Shown here: piece after piece, positions 54,937-63,912 of the stretch | Layout: every line of letters begins with the position of its first letter | Position numbering within the stretch: position 1 is the first letter of the stretch | Assembly (NCBI RefSeq): GCF_011300215.1 | Contig: NZ_CP049866.1 | Span: 1,488,001-1,552,000 of the forward strand | Reading direction: 5' to 3' | Source: Nocardioides piscis | GTDB lineage: Bacteria; Actinomycetota; Actinomycetes; Propionibacteriales; Nocardioidaceae | DNA length: 64,000 bases | The notes under the pieces: generated by a model | Told to the model about the DNA's origin: nothing | Databases searched by the model: none | Seen by the model: only the letters and a program-made list of their open reading frames with translations | Position numbers and translations under genes: made by a program

Positions 54937-56138
54937 TCCTCGGTGGCGATGATCTCGGTCGGCCTGCGGGTCAGCTCGTTGGCGATGTAGTCGCGCGCGG
55001 TCTCGAAGATGTCGACCTCGCTGCCGGCTCGCTCGGAGAGATACCACCGGTGGACGAGGATCTCGTGGAACACCTCGGCCGGCTCGAGCTTGCCGCGCGC
55101 GTCGGGCGGGATCATCGCCACGATCGGCTCGTAGACCTCGGTCATCCACTTCGCCGCCACGAGGTGACGGTCCTCGCCACCGAGGTCGAAGTGGGCGGTG
55201 AACGCGGCGAGGTCGTTGAGCAGACGACGTGCCTGGTTGTCCTCGACGTCCATGCCCGTCAGTGACTGGAGCTCGCGCCGGTGGTGGCCCAGCTCGACGA
55301 CCTTGGGGCGGATCCGCACGATGTCGCCGTCGAAGTCGGTGACGATGTCCAGCTCGTCGACGTCGAACCCGAGGTCGTTGAGCCGCTCGATGCGTCGCTC
55401 GATCCGCCACAGGTCGCCCGCGCTGAACTCCTCCTCGTCGGTGAGCTCGGCCCACAACGCGGCGTACTGCTCGCGCAGCCTGGTCACGATCGCGTGCCCG
55501 TCGACCTCCGTGCCGACTGCGCCGGAGGCCTGGAGGTCCATCAGCTCGGCGAAGATGTTCTCGCAGCCGACCGTGAGGTCGTGCTCGCGCATGCCCGTCG
55601 ACACGTGGTCGTTGAGCTCGCCGGTCTCCGCGTCCACGAGGTAGGCCGCGAAGCTGCCGGCACTGCGGCGGAAGAGCACGTTGGACAGCGACACGTCACC
55701 CCAGAAGAACCCGGCGAGGTGCAGGCGCACCAGCAGGACGACGATGGCGTCGATGAGGCTGGGCAGGTTGTCGGCCGTCATGCCGTGGGAGAACAGGCTG
55801 CGGTAGGGCAGTGAGAACTTGAGGTGCTCGGTCAGCAGCGCTGCCGGCAGCTCCTCGCCGTCGTGCGTCCGACCGGTGACGACCCCCTGGGGGACGACGG
55901 ACGGGAGCTTCTCCCGCTGGAGGTCGCGAAGCAGGCGATATTCGCGGAAGGCGATCTCCTCCTGCGTCTCCTTCACGGCATAGGTGCGGTCCTTGAGGCG
56001 CACGATCCGCACCACGTGGCGGGACAGGCCGCGGGGCAGGGGGACCACGAAGTCGTCGCTCCAGTCCGCCAGGGGCAGGGACCAGGGCAGGGTGAGGATC
56101 GCCGGGTCCGGCCGGCTCGCGACGATGCGCATGCCCAT
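54933..56138 (-). CDS. DUF4032 kinase-like protein
   Basis: A 401-residue cytoplasmic protein. The N-terminal half looks like a kinase fold: VRLKDRTYAVKETQEEIAFREYRLL holds the probable ATP-contacting Lys and Glu, FFWGDVSLSNVLF the catalytic-loop Asp and Asn, and LVDAETGE the metal-binding Asp. The C-terminal DUF4032 part (about 235-390) contains DVEDNQARRLLNDLAAFTAHFD and HEILVHRWYLSERAG. The family is actinobacterial with no firm function. TAGGTT lies 8 nt before the ATG, so it may be nearly leaderless. Confidence 0.85.
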   Translation of the reverse strand: MGMRIVASRPDPAILTLPWSLPLADWSDDFVVPLPRGLSRHVVRIVRLKDRTYAVKETQEEIAFREYRLLRDLQREKLPSVVPQGVVTGRTHDGEELPAALLTEHLKFSLPYRSLFSHGMTADNLPSLIDAIVVLLVRLHLAGFFWGDVSLSNVLFRRSAGSFAAYLVDAETGELNDHVSTGMREHDLTVGCENIFAELMDLQASGAVGTEVDGHAIVTRLREQYAALWAELTDEEEFSAGDLWRIERRIERLNDLGFDVDELDIVTDFDGDIVRIRPKVVELGHHRRELQSLTGMDVEDNQARRLLNDLAAFTAHFDLGGEDRHLVAAKWMTEVYEPIVAMIPPDARGKLEPAEVFHEILVHRWYLSERAGSEVDIFETARDYIANELTRRPTEIIATED

Positions 56139-56246
56139 GCCTGGTGAACCTACTCCTCATCCCTCGTGGGTGTTGCGCCCGCTTGGCGGTGCGCGAGCCA
56201 GGTGTCGAAGCTGGTCCGTCTAGGATTGCCGGGCTGCTTGCAGCAC

Positions 56247-56318
56247 GCCGCGTTAGCTCAGGGGTAGAGCACCAATCTTGTAAATTGGGTTGCGAGAGTT
56301 CGAATCTCTCACGCGGCT
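56247..56318 (+). tRNA. tRNA-Thr (anticodon TGT)
   Basis: A 72-nt cloverleaf: acceptor GCCGCGT/ACGCGGC, D-arm GCTC-AGGGGTA-GAGC, anticodon stem CCAAT/ATTGG with loop CTTGTAA (anticodon TGT, reads ACA), T-arm GAGAG-TTCGAAT-CTCTC. CCA is not encoded. It lies directly before an HNH gene. Confidence 0.95.
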
Positions 56319-56337
56319 CGGTGTCGGTGCTCCGTCG

Positions 56338-56343
56338 TAGCTT
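56338..56343 (+). promoter_or_regulatory. -10 element of leaderless HNH mRNA
   Basis: TAGCTT ends 6 nt before the HNH ATG at 56350, only 20 nt after the tRNA. Confidence 0.5.
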
Positions 56344-56349
56344 CACCAG

Positions 56350-56751
56350 ATGACCTGTCTCGGGTGTGGGATCGAGCTGACCAAGCGTCACCAGAAGCGC
56401 TTCTGCAGCAATCGTTGCCAGCGCGCCAAGGAAAGGGCCGAGAACACCGCCCGGTGGCTCGAGACCGGGGTGGGAGTGCCCGGAACCGGTCTGGGTCACT
56501 TCATCAGGGCCTACCTCCTCGAGGCCCAACGAGGGCTGTGCGCCATCTGCAGCCGCGCCGCCTCCTGGAACGGCCTCCCCCTGAACCTGGTGTGCGATCA
56601 CATCGACGGCGACTCCACCAACAACCATCGAGACAACCTGCGGCTGATCTGCCCCAACTGTGACTCCCAGCTGCCCACCTTCAAGTCGCGCAATCGAGGG
56701 AGAGGGCGAGCATGGCGACGGCAGCGTTATCTCGAGGGCAAGTCGTACTAG
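56350..56751 (+). CDS. HNH endonuclease with N-terminal zinc finger
   Basis: A 133-residue nuclease-like protein. An N-terminal treble-clef-like zinc site uses Cys3, Cys6, Cys19 and Cys23. The HNH domain has CAIC (64-67), DHIDGD (83-88), STNNHRDNLRLICPNC (with Cys101/Cys104) and SRN. Residues are consistent with DNA cleavage. Its position 31 bp after tRNA-Thr, with its own leaderless promoter, is typical of small selfish or defence nucleases lodged near tRNAs, but no other mobile genes or att repeats are seen. It could also be a house-keeping nuclease. Confidence 0.85.
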   Translation: MTCLGCGIELTKRHQKRFCSNRCQRAKERAENTARWLETGVGVPGTGLGHFIRAYLLEAQRGLCAICSRAASWNGLPLNLVCDHIDGDSTNNHRDNLRLICPNCDSQLPTFKSRNRGRGRAWRRQRYLEGKSY

Positions 56752-56778
56752 GAATCACTCTGCGCGGAGCCTCCGCGA

Positions 56779-57630
56779 TCAGCGGACCTGGACGACCTCG
56801 AACTCGCACGCCGGGTCTGCGATCGCGTCCTGGGCGGCGATGAGCCGCAGCTCGCGCTCGCCGGACGCGTGCGTCTGCTCGAGCACGGCGAAGATGGACG
56901 ACGCCGTCCGGGCAAGCGCTGTCGCAGGCGAGCCCGTCTCGTGCAGGTGAGCGGTGAACAGCGCTGCGGTGACGTCCCCCGAGCCGTTGGCCTTCATCGG
57001 CAGGCGGGGCGTCTCCACCAGCCAGGCGCCGTCGCCGTCCACCGCCAGCATCCCGATCGTGCCCTCCGGGTCGGAGCCGCTCAGGACCGAGGTGACCAGC
57101 ACGGTCGAGGGCCCCATCGCCCGGGCGAGGTCGGCCGAGGCGAGCGTCTCCGCAAGGGACAGCGGGGAGGTGTCGGTGAGGAAGCCGAGCTCGAACTGGT
57201 TGGGCGTGATGATGTCGGCGACCGGCACCACGCGCTCGCGGATGATCGGCGGGATGGCGGGGTCGACGAAGCAGCCGGAGGTCGCGTTGCCCATCACGGG
57301 GTCGCAGGTGTAGGTCGCGGCCGGGTTGGCTGCCTTGACCTGCTCGACCGCCGAGACGATGACGTCGGCGATCTCGGGTGAGCCCTGGTAGCCCGACAGC
57401 ACGGCGTCGCACGAACCGAGGACCCCTCGCTCGGCGATCCCCGTGACGACCGCCGCGACGTCGGCCGGCGCGAGGAGCGGGCCGCGCCAGGCGCCATACC
57501 CCGTGTGGTTGGAGAAGTGCACGGTGAACACGGGCCAGACCTCGTGGCCCAGCCGCTGGAGGGGGAAGACGGCGGCGGAGTTGCCGACGTGGCCGTAGGC
57601 GACCGAGGACTGGATGGACAGGATCTTCAC
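56779..57630 (-). CDS. pdxY: Pyridoxal kinase PdxY
   Basis: A 283-residue ribokinase-family kinase that phosphorylates pyridoxal in the vitamin B6 salvage pathway. It has the N-terminal ILSIQSSVAYGHVGNSAAVFPLQRLG, YTCDPVMGNA, ITPNQFELGFLT and the anion-hole motif MKANGSGDVTAALF. It is a monocistronic gene convergent with the HNH gene. TAGCCT lies further upstream than in the leaderless genes, and GGTGAAG could be the ribosome binding site. The PLP decarboxylase at 62.5 kb uses the cofactor. Confidence 0.94.
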   Translation of the reverse strand: MKILSIQSSVAYGHVGNSAAVFPLQRLGHEVWPVFTVHFSNHTGYGAWRGPLLAPADVAAVVTGIAERGVLGSCDAVLSGYQGSPEIADVIVSAVEQVKAANPAATYTCDPVMGNATSGCFVDPAIPPIIRERVVPVADIITPNQFELGFLTDTSPLSLAETLASADLARAMGPSTVLVTSVLSGSDPEGTIGMLAVDGDGAWLVETPRLPMKANGSGDVTAALFTAHLHETGSPATALARTASSIFAVLEQTHASGERELRLIAAQDAIADPACEFEVVQVR

Positions 57631-57675
57631 CGGCTCAGGCTAAGCCCGAGGGCCGCGACGCCTTCCCGGCAGAAC

Positions 57676-57689
57676 TAGAACGCGTTACA
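57676..57689 (+). promoter_or_regulatory. KstR-like box before the GMC oxidoreductase operon
   Basis: TAGAACGCGTTACA fits TNNAACNNGTTNNA. It lies 38 bp before the ATG of the GMC gene. The same motif precedes the ABC transporter operon at 46.8 kb. Confidence 0.5.
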
Positions 57690-57727
57690 GTTTCGGCACG
57701 CAGCTCCGTGAGTGAAGGTGGATCGTC

Positions 57728-59353
57728 ATGGCCAAGTCCCAGCCGCAGGTCAATGAGGCCGAATACGTCGTCGTGGGGGCGGGCAGTGCCGGGTGCGCTG
57801 TCGCGGGTCGGCTCGCGGACGCGGGGCACAGCGTCGTCCTCCTCGAGGCCGGCGGCCCCGACAAGTCGATGATGTTCAAGACCCCGGGCATGATCACGAT
57901 GATCCACGCCGAGCCGAAGCTGAAGGCGAAGTTCGACTGGGGTTACTACCACGTCCCGCAGCCCAACCTGAACAACCGCAAGGTGCCCGCCACCCGCGGC
58001 CGGGTCGTGGGCGGCTCGTCGTCGGTCAACGGGATGATCTTCGTGCGCGGCCACCGCGCCGACTTCGACTCCTGGGCCGACGAGGGCAACAAGGGGTGGG
58101 CCTGGGACGACGTCCTGCCGACCTACAAGAAGCTCGAGTCCTGGGAGGGCGGCGCCAGCGACCACCGTGGCGGCAGCGGCCCGGTGAAGGTGCTCGAGAA
58201 CCACCACATCACCGACGCGGCCAAGATGTTCGTGGCCGCGGGCAAGGCTGCCCTGGGCGTCGAGCAGACCCCCGACTACAACGGCGCCGAGCAGTCGGGC
58301 ATGCACGTCATCCAGGAGAGCACCGGCGCCGGCGTGCGCTACTCCGCGAGCCGCAGCTACGTCACCGACAACACCTCACCCAGCCTCCACCTCGTCACCC
58401 ACGCGACCGTCGCCCGCGTGGTCATCGAGGGTGGGCGCGCCACCGGCGTCGAGGTGCTCGAGGGCAGCACCAAGCGCACGATCAAGGCCACCAAGGAGGT
58501 CATCGTCAGCGCCGGTGCCTACGGGTCGCCGCAGATCCTCCAGCTCTCCGGCGTGGGCCACTCCGACCACCTCGGGCAGTTCGGGATCACCGTCCATGCC
58601 GACCTGCCGGTGGGTGACAACCTCCACGACCACCTCTTCGTGCCGACGTCGTGGCACGTCGACAACAGCCCCCACGTCGGCAACGCGCTCTACTTCGGCA
58701 AGGCCATCGTCAAGGAGAAGTTCCAGAAGGGGCGGACCTTCATGGCGCACTCCGTCTTCGAGTCGGGCGCGTTCCTCAGCACCTCGCACGCCACCGACGG
58801 ACTGCCGGACATGCAGCTGCTCGGTCTGCCGTGGGCCTATCCGGCGCCCAACCAGGACGCCCCCGTCCGCCTCAAGCCCGACCCGCGTCCGTCGTGGTCG
58901 GCCTTCTCGACGCTCATCCAGCCCAAGTCCCGCGGGACGGTGCGCCTGGCCAGCGCCGACCCCACTGCGGCCCCGCTGATCGACCCGCAGTTCCTGGCCG
59001 AGCCCGACGACCTCGCCGTCCTGGCCGAGGGCCTCGAGATGATCCGCGACATCATGAACCACTCCTCGATCGCCCGCCACGTCAAGACCGAGTACGAGCC
59101 CGGTCGGGCCTACTCCGGTGAGCGGCTGACCGACGAGATCCGCAACCGAGCCACCACCGTCTATCACCCGGTGGGCTCCTGCCGCATGGGTGTCGACGAG
59201 CGGGCCGTGGTCGACCCCGAGCTCAAGGTGCGCGGCATCGACGGCCTCCGGGTGGCCGACGCCAGCATCATGCCGACGATCATCCGCGGCAACACCAACG
59301 CACCCTCGATCATGATCGGCGAGAAGTGCGCCGAGCTCATCCTGAAGGACTGA
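57728..59353 (+). CDS. GMC-family FAD alcohol dehydrogenase (choline-dehydrogenase-like)
   Basis: A 541-residue GMC flavoenzyme oxidising an alcohol to an aldehyde. FAD binding is VVVGAGSAGCAVAGRLADAGHSVVLLEAG; GRVVGGSSSVNGMIFVRG is GMC signature 1 and SAGAYGSPQILQLSGVG signature 2. The catalytic His lies in TVYHPVGSCRMG and the C-terminal RGNTNAPSIMIGEKCAELI is typical. No signal peptide is seen. The aldehyde dehydrogenase 4 bp downstream would oxidise the product. The substrate may be choline, a polyol or a lipid alcohol. AAGGTGGA provides a ribosome binding site. Confidence 0.92.
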   Translation: MAKSQPQVNEAEYVVVGAGSAGCAVAGRLADAGHSVVLLEAGGPDKSMMFKTPGMITMIHAEPKLKAKFDWGYYHVPQPNLNNRKVPATRGRVVGGSSSVNGMIFVRGHRADFDSWADEGNKGWAWDDVLPTYKKLESWEGGASDHRGGSGPVKVLENHHITDAAKMFVAAGKAALGVEQTPDYNGAEQSGMHVIQESTGAGVRYSASRSYVTDNTSPSLHLVTHATVARVVIEGGRATGVEVLEGSTKRTIKATKEVIVSAGAYGSPQILQLSGVGHSDHLGQFGITVHADLPVGDNLHDHLFVPTSWHVDNSPHVGNALYFGKAIVKEKFQKGRTFMAHSVFESGAFLSTSHATDGLPDMQLLGLPWAYPAPNQDAPVRLKPDPRPSWSAFSTLIQPKSRGTVRLASADPTAAPLIDPQFLAEPDDLAVLAEGLEMIRDIMNHSSIARHVKTEYEPGRAYSGERLTDEIRNRATTVYHPVGSCRMGVDERAVVDPELKVRGIDGLRVADASIMPTIIRGNTNAPSIMIGEKCAELILKD

Positions 59354-59357
59354 ACCC

Positions 59358-60914
59358 ATGACACTGCAGCGCCCCGCAACCCTGGCCGACGACAACCTGC
59401 AACGGCTCGTCTCCCGGGTGCCCTCGACCAGCGGCGGCACCTGGAAGCTCACCGAGGTCTACACCGGCGAGGTGCTGGTGGAGCTGCCCCAGTCCACCCC
59501 GGGGGACATCGCCGACGCCTTCGTGCGCTCCCGCGAGGCGCAGGCGCAGTGGTCGCAGTGGCCGTTGAAGAAGCGGCTCAAGGTGTTCAAGAGGTTCCAC
59601 ACCCTGGTCGTCGACGCGCAGGACCAGATCGCCGACCTGATCCAGGCCGAGTCGGGCAAGAACCGACGGATGGCGGTGGAGGAGACCTGCGACATCCCGA
59701 TGGTCGTCGCCCACTACCTCAAGCGCGCCCCCAAGCTGCTCGCGGACAAGCAGCACGCAGGCCCCATCCCCGTCATCTCCGGCTCGACCGAGATCCGCCA
59801 GCCCAAGGGCGTGGTCGGGATCATCGCCCCCTGGAACTTCCCTTTCGCCACCTCGATCTCCGACGCGATCCCGGCGCTGGTCGCAGGCAACGGCGTCGTG
59901 ATGAAGCCCGACAACAAGACCGCCCTCTCGGGGTTGTACGGCGTCGAGCTGCTCGAGAAGGCCGGGCTGCCGGCCGGCCTCATGCAGGTCGTGTGCGGTG
60001 AGGGCCCTGACGTCGGGCCGACCCTGATCGACAACGCCAACTACGTCATGTTCACCGGTTCCACCGCGACCGGTCGTGTGGTGGGCGAGCGGGCGGGGCG
60101 CAACCTGATCGGCTGCTGCCTCGAGCTCGGTGGCAAGAACCCGATGATCGTGCTTCCCGACGCCGACCTCGACGACGTGGTGAAGGCCTCGCTGTTTGCT
60201 GCCTTCGGCAACACCGGCCAGATCTGCATGCACATCGAGCGGATGTTCATCCACGACTCGCTCTATGACGACTTCCGGCGCCGCTTCGTCGCCGAGACCG
60301 AGGCGATGGTGATCGGTGCGTCCTACGACTACACCCCCGAGCTCGGCTCGCTCGTCTCCGTGGACCACATGGAGCGGGTCCGCTCCCACGTCGACGACGC
60401 GGTCGCCAAGGGCGCCACGGTGCTCACCGGTGGTCACCCGCTCCCCGACGTCGGTCCGGCGTTCTTCGCCCCGACGATCCTCGAGGGCGTCACGCCCGAC
60501 ATGCTCACCGGCTCCTGCGAGACCTTCGGCCCGGTCGTGGCGCTCCACCGCTACACCGACGTCGACGAGGCGATCCGCCTTGCCAACGACACCGACTACG
60601 GCCTCAACGCCTCGGTGTGGGGCACCGACCTCGACGCCGCGATGGCCGTCGCCCGCCGGATCGAGGCCGGCAACGTCAACATCAACGACATCCTCGCCAC
60701 CGCCTATGCCTCGAAGGGCACGCCCTCGGGCGGTGTCAAGCAGTCAGGTGTCGGCGCCCGGCACGGCGACCAGGGTCTGCTCAAGTACACCGACTGCCAG
60801 AACGTCGGGGTGCTGAAGAAGCAGGTGATGGGTCCGCAGCCGGGGCAGGACTACTCGGCATACGCCAAGTCGATGCGCACCTCGCTCAAGATCATGCGCC
60901 GACTGCCCTTCTGA
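59358..60914 (+). CDS. NAD(P)-dependent aldehyde dehydrogenase (succinate-semialdehyde type)
   Basis: A 518-residue aldehyde dehydrogenase. Cofactor and active-site blocks are GIIAPWNFPFATSISDAIPALVAGNGVVMKPDNKT, FTGSTATGRVVGERAG, the base in LELGGKNPMIVLPDADL, and the nucleophilic Cys in NTGQICMHIERMF. This Cys context (QICMHIER) belongs to the succinate-semialdehyde dehydrogenase-like group. Coupling to the GMC gene suggests alcohol to aldehyde to acid oxidation. Which aldehyde is not certain. Confidence 0.92.
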   Translation: MTLQRPATLADDNLQRLVSRVPSTSGGTWKLTEVYTGEVLVELPQSTPGDIADAFVRSREAQAQWSQWPLKKRLKVFKRFHTLVVDAQDQIADLIQAESGKNRRMAVEETCDIPMVVAHYLKRAPKLLADKQHAGPIPVISGSTEIRQPKGVVGIIAPWNFPFATSISDAIPALVAGNGVVMKPDNKTALSGLYGVELLEKAGLPAGLMQVVCGEGPDVGPTLIDNANYVMFTGSTATGRVVGERAGRNLIGCCLELGGKNPMIVLPDADLDDVVKASLFAAFGNTGQICMHIERMFIHDSLYDDFRRRFVAETEAMVIGASYDYTPELGSLVSVDHMERVRSHVDDAVAKGATVLTGGHPLPDVGPAFFAPTILEGVTPDMLTGSCETFGPVVALHRYTDVDEAIRLANDTDYGLNASVWGTDLDAAMAVARRIEAGNVNINDILATAYASKGTPSGGVKQSGVGARHGDQGLLKYTDCQNVGVLKKQVMGPQPGQDYSAYAKSMRTSLKIMRRLPF

Positions 60915-60917
60915 TCC

Positions 60918-61691
60918 TCAGGCGACCTGCAGGCTCCGCTTCGACAACCCCATCCAGAATCCGTCGATGACCTGGATGCCGGGCTCGTCGGGGGTGGTGG
61001 CTGCGCCGAGGGTGACGAACAACGGCGTGTAGTGCTCGACGGTGGGGTGGGCGTAGGGCATCCCGGGGGCCTTCGATGCGTATGCCGCGAGCGTGTCGAC
61101 GTCGCCGCGGGCCATCGCCTCGCCTGCCCACGCGTCGAAGTCGCGCGACCAGCCGGGCGCGGCAGCCTCGATGCGGAACTCCTTGAGGAAGGGCAGGCCG
61201 TGGGTGAGGAAGCCCGACCCGATGATCAGCACGCCCTCGTCGCGCAGCGGCTTGAGGCGCTCGCCCAGCTTCATCAGCTTGACCGGGTCGTCGGTGGGCA
61301 GCGACATCTGCAGGACGGGGACGTCGCCCTTGGGATACATGATCTTCAGCGGGACCCACGCGCCGTGGTCGAGCCCGCGACTGGTGTGCTGGTGCACCGG
61401 CTCGCCCGCGGGCATCATCGCGGCCACGCGCTGAGCGAGCGCGGAGGCGTCGGGGGTCTCGTAGGTCATCTGGTAGTACTTCGGCGCGAACCCGCCGAAG
61501 TCATAGACCAACGGGGCGTAGTTGGCGCTCAGGCTGACTGGCGCGGACTCCCAGTGGGCGCTGACGATCAGGATCGCCTTGGGTCGCGGGAGGTCGCGGG
61601 CCCAGGCCGCGAGCTGACCCGACCAGATGGGGTCGTCGAGCAGGGGCGGGGCTCCGTGGCCGATGTAGAGGGCCGGCATGCGTGCGTTCAT
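60918..61691 (-). CDS. Extradiol ring-cleavage dioxygenase family, YgiD-like
   Basis: A 257-residue LigB-superfamily enzyme of the 4,5-DOPA dioxygenase class. Metal-site candidates are His12 (IGHGAPPLL), His46 (VSAHWES) and His109 (GLDHGAWVPL); LIIGSGFLTHGL and EHYTPLFVTLGA follow. In relatives, catechol-type substrates or zinc-bound quinone-related compounds are used. The ATG gives the common start; a GTG at 61697 would add two residues. It converges on the aldehyde dehydrogenase with 3 bp between stops. Confidence 0.88.
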   Translation of the reverse strand: MNARMPALYIGHGAPPLLDDPIWSGQLAAWARDLPRPKAILIVSAHWESAPVSLSANYAPLVYDFGGFAPKYYQMTYETPDASALAQRVAAMMPAGEPVHQHTSRGLDHGAWVPLKIMYPKGDVPVLQMSLPTDDPVKLMKLGERLKPLRDEGVLIIGSGFLTHGLPFLKEFRIEAAAPGWSRDFDAWAGEAMARGDVDTLAAYASKAPGMPYAHPTVEHYTPLFVTLGAATTPDEPGIQVIDGFWMGLSKRSLQVA

Positions 61692-61699
61692 GACCACCT

Positions 61700-61725
61700 C
61701 AATGGTTGTTGCTTCAACTTTATTC
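61700..61725. promoter_or_regulatory. AT-rich imperfect palindrome before the YgiD-like gene
   Basis: TTGTTGCTTCAA (61706-61717) is an imperfect inverted repeat (TTG/CAA ends) in an AT-rich stretch, of the kind bound by MarR proteins. No MarR gene is in the window. Confidence 0.25.
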
Positions 61726-61748
61726 CAGGGTAGTTCAGGACAACCGTG

Positions 61749-62477
61749 TCATGGTCGAGCCTCGGGAACGTTCCTCTTGTCCTGAACTAGGGGGGGCAGC
61801 TGCCAGTCCACCGGCGCCGCCCCCTGCTCCTCCAGCAGCCGGTTGACCCGGCTGAACGGGCGGGAGCCGAAGAAGCCGCGCGACGCGGACAGGGGCGAGG
61901 GGTGCGCCGACTCGACCCACGGCACGGGTCCGAGCAACGGCTTGAGCGACTGGGCGTCTCGTCCCCACAGGATGGCCGCGCACGGGCCGCCGCGCTGGGC
62001 CAACGCGGTGATCGCGCGCTCGGTGACGGCTTCCCAGCCCCGGCCGCGGTGCGAGGCGGGCGCGCCTGGACGGACGGTGAGCACCCGGTTGAGGAGCATC
62101 ACTCCCCGGTCGGCCCAGGCGGTCAGGTCGCCGTGCGGCACGGGCTCGGCGCCCACGTCGCTGGCCAGCTCTCGATAGATGTTGGCCAGCGACCTCGGCA
62201 CCGGGCGCACGTCGGGCGCCACCGAGAAGGACAACCCGACCGCGTGGCCCGGCGTGGGGTAGGGGTCCTGCCCGACGATCAGCACGCGGACGTCGCGCAG
62301 CGGCCGCTCGAAGGCCCGCATCACCCGCTCGCCGGCCGGCAGGTAGTCGTGCCCGGCCGCGATCTCGGCGCGCAGGAAGCCGCCCATCGTGGCGATCTGG
62401 TCGTCCACCGGCGCCAACGCCTGTGCCCAGTCCTGGGCGACGAGGCCGCGGTCGACGAGACCTGCCAGTGCGCTCAT
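61749..62477 (-). CDS. ung: Uracil-DNA glycosylase
   Basis: A 242-residue family-1 uracil-DNA glycosylase that removes uracil from DNA. The water-activating Asp lies in [19 protein letters not shown], and the DNA-intercalation/His motif is [32 protein letters not shown] is the third conserved block. It begins in an ATGA overlap with the decarboxylase gene, so both share a transcript despite unrelated roles. Confidence 0.96.
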   Translation of the reverse strand: MSALAGLVDRGLVAQDWAQALAPVDDQIATMGGFLRAEIAAGHDYLPAGERVMRAFERPLRDVRVLIVGQDPYPTPGHAVGLSFSVAPDVRPVPRSLANIYRELASDVGAEPVPHGDLTAWADRGVMLLNRVLTVRPGAPASHRGRGWEAVTERAITALAQRGGPCAAILWGRDAQSLKPLLGPVPWVESAHPSPLSASRGFFGSRPFSRVNRLLEEQGAAPVDWQLPPLVQDKRNVPEARP

Positions 62478-63912
62478 CGCGGCGGAAGAGGTCGGGAGAG
62501 CCGGTCGAGGAAGGCGATCAGCAGCGCCTCCCGCATGGCGGGCGCCGCGACGTCCAGCATCGCGTTGACCTCTGCCATCCGCTCCGGCAGCGCGAGCGAC
62601 CCGTCGGCGCCCTCGCCCACCAGCCCCGACGCCGCGAGCAGGCCGTCGAAGTCGGCGTCGGTGAGGGCGTGCGGGTCGAGCGCGGCGATGAAGTCGACGA
62701 CGCCCCGGTCGACGGTCACGGGCCCGGCTGCCTGTGCAGCGACCACCGACTCGCGCAACGCGGAGGTGAAGTCGTCGAGGTGCTGACGTGTCGCCGCGCT
62801 CACCGACAGGTGGACGGTCGCAGGCTGGCCGGCGAAGGAGAGCTGGGGCTGCACGTACCACCCGCGCGAGACGAGCTCGTCGGTGAGCGTGAAGGGGTCG
62901 CAGGACGTGTCGGTGGCCAACGCGACCAGGGTCGAGTCGGGGCGTACGACGACGCTCAGCGCAGGCTCGGCAGTGACCGCGGCGACGATGTGGTCCACAG
63001 CCGCGAAGACGTCCTCGGCCAGTCGGAGGTAGCCGGCGTCGCCGATCGCCGAGACCACCGCCCAGGTGCCGGCGACGGGTCCGCCGGAACGGGTCGACTG
63101 GGTCGTCTGGTTGAGCATCGTGTAGCCGGGCCAGGCCGCGGAGGCGAAGAACTGCGGTCGGCGCAGGCCGGCGTCGCGGTGCAGCAGCAGCGAGGTGCCC
63201 TTGGGGCATAGGCGTACTTGTGCGTGTCGACCGAGATCGAGGTGACCCCGTCCACCGCGAAGGTCCAGGGCGCGACCGGGCGACCCAGCCGTGCGGCGTA
63301 TGGCAACACCCACCCGCCGATGCAGGCGTCGACGTGGCAGCGCACGCCTGCGGCCGCTGCCGCTGCCGCGATCTCGGCGACCGGGTCGACGACCCCGTGG
63401 GCATAGGACGGGGCGCTGGCCACGACCAGGACCGTGGAGTCGTCGATCGCAGCAGCCATCGCGGTGGCGTCGGCGCGGAAGCCGGCGTCCACCGGGACGA
63501 GGACCGGTTCGACCCCGAAGTAGTGCGCAGCCTTGTGGAAGGCGGCGTGGGCGGTCGACGGCAGCACCATCCGTGGACGCGGCACGTCGGGACGGCTGTC
63601 ACGGGCGCCCTGCACGGCCAGGAGGATCGACTCGGTGCCGCCGGAGGTGACGGTCCCGACGACGGTGTCGGGCGCGTCGAGCAGGCCGGCGGCGAAGCCG
63701 ACGAGCTCGTTCTCCATCGTGAGCAGCGAGGGGAACGCAGTCGGGTCGAGGGCGTTGGACCCGGCGTAGGCCGCCACGGCCTCACGCGCGATCCGGTCCA
63801 CCTCGTCGTCGCCGCTGTCATAGACGTAGGCCAGCGTCCGGCCGCCGTGCACGGGCAGGTCGAGGGCCTGCAGGGCTCGCATCCGGGCGAGGGGGTCGAC
63901 CGACTCAGACAA
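62474..63912 (-). CDS. PLP-dependent group II amino-acid decarboxylase (apparent frameshift)
   Basis: A 479-residue fold-type I PLP enzyme of the glutamate/tyrosine decarboxylase and sphingosine-phosphate-lyase branch. [18 protein letters not shown] binds PLP phosphate, [14 protein letters not shown] has the ring-stacking Asp region, and [17 protein letters not shown] carries the Schiff-base Lys. The frame breaks at GGGG 63203-63206, just after the Lys; one added base restores it. I chose TTG 63912 since GAAGGAG lies 6 nt upstream; the ATG at 63948 would lie inside the previous gene. Substrate uncertain. Confidence 0.87.
63203..63206. other. Apparent frameshift site in PLP decarboxylase
   Basis: GGGG (CCCC on the coding strand) is one base short of joining DTHKYAYAP to [10 protein letters not shown]. 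Confidence 0.85.

Noticed and set aside
56200..56800. Integrated element at tRNA-Thr
   Set aside because: No integrase, no repeated tRNA end and normal base composition; only a single HNH gene is present.
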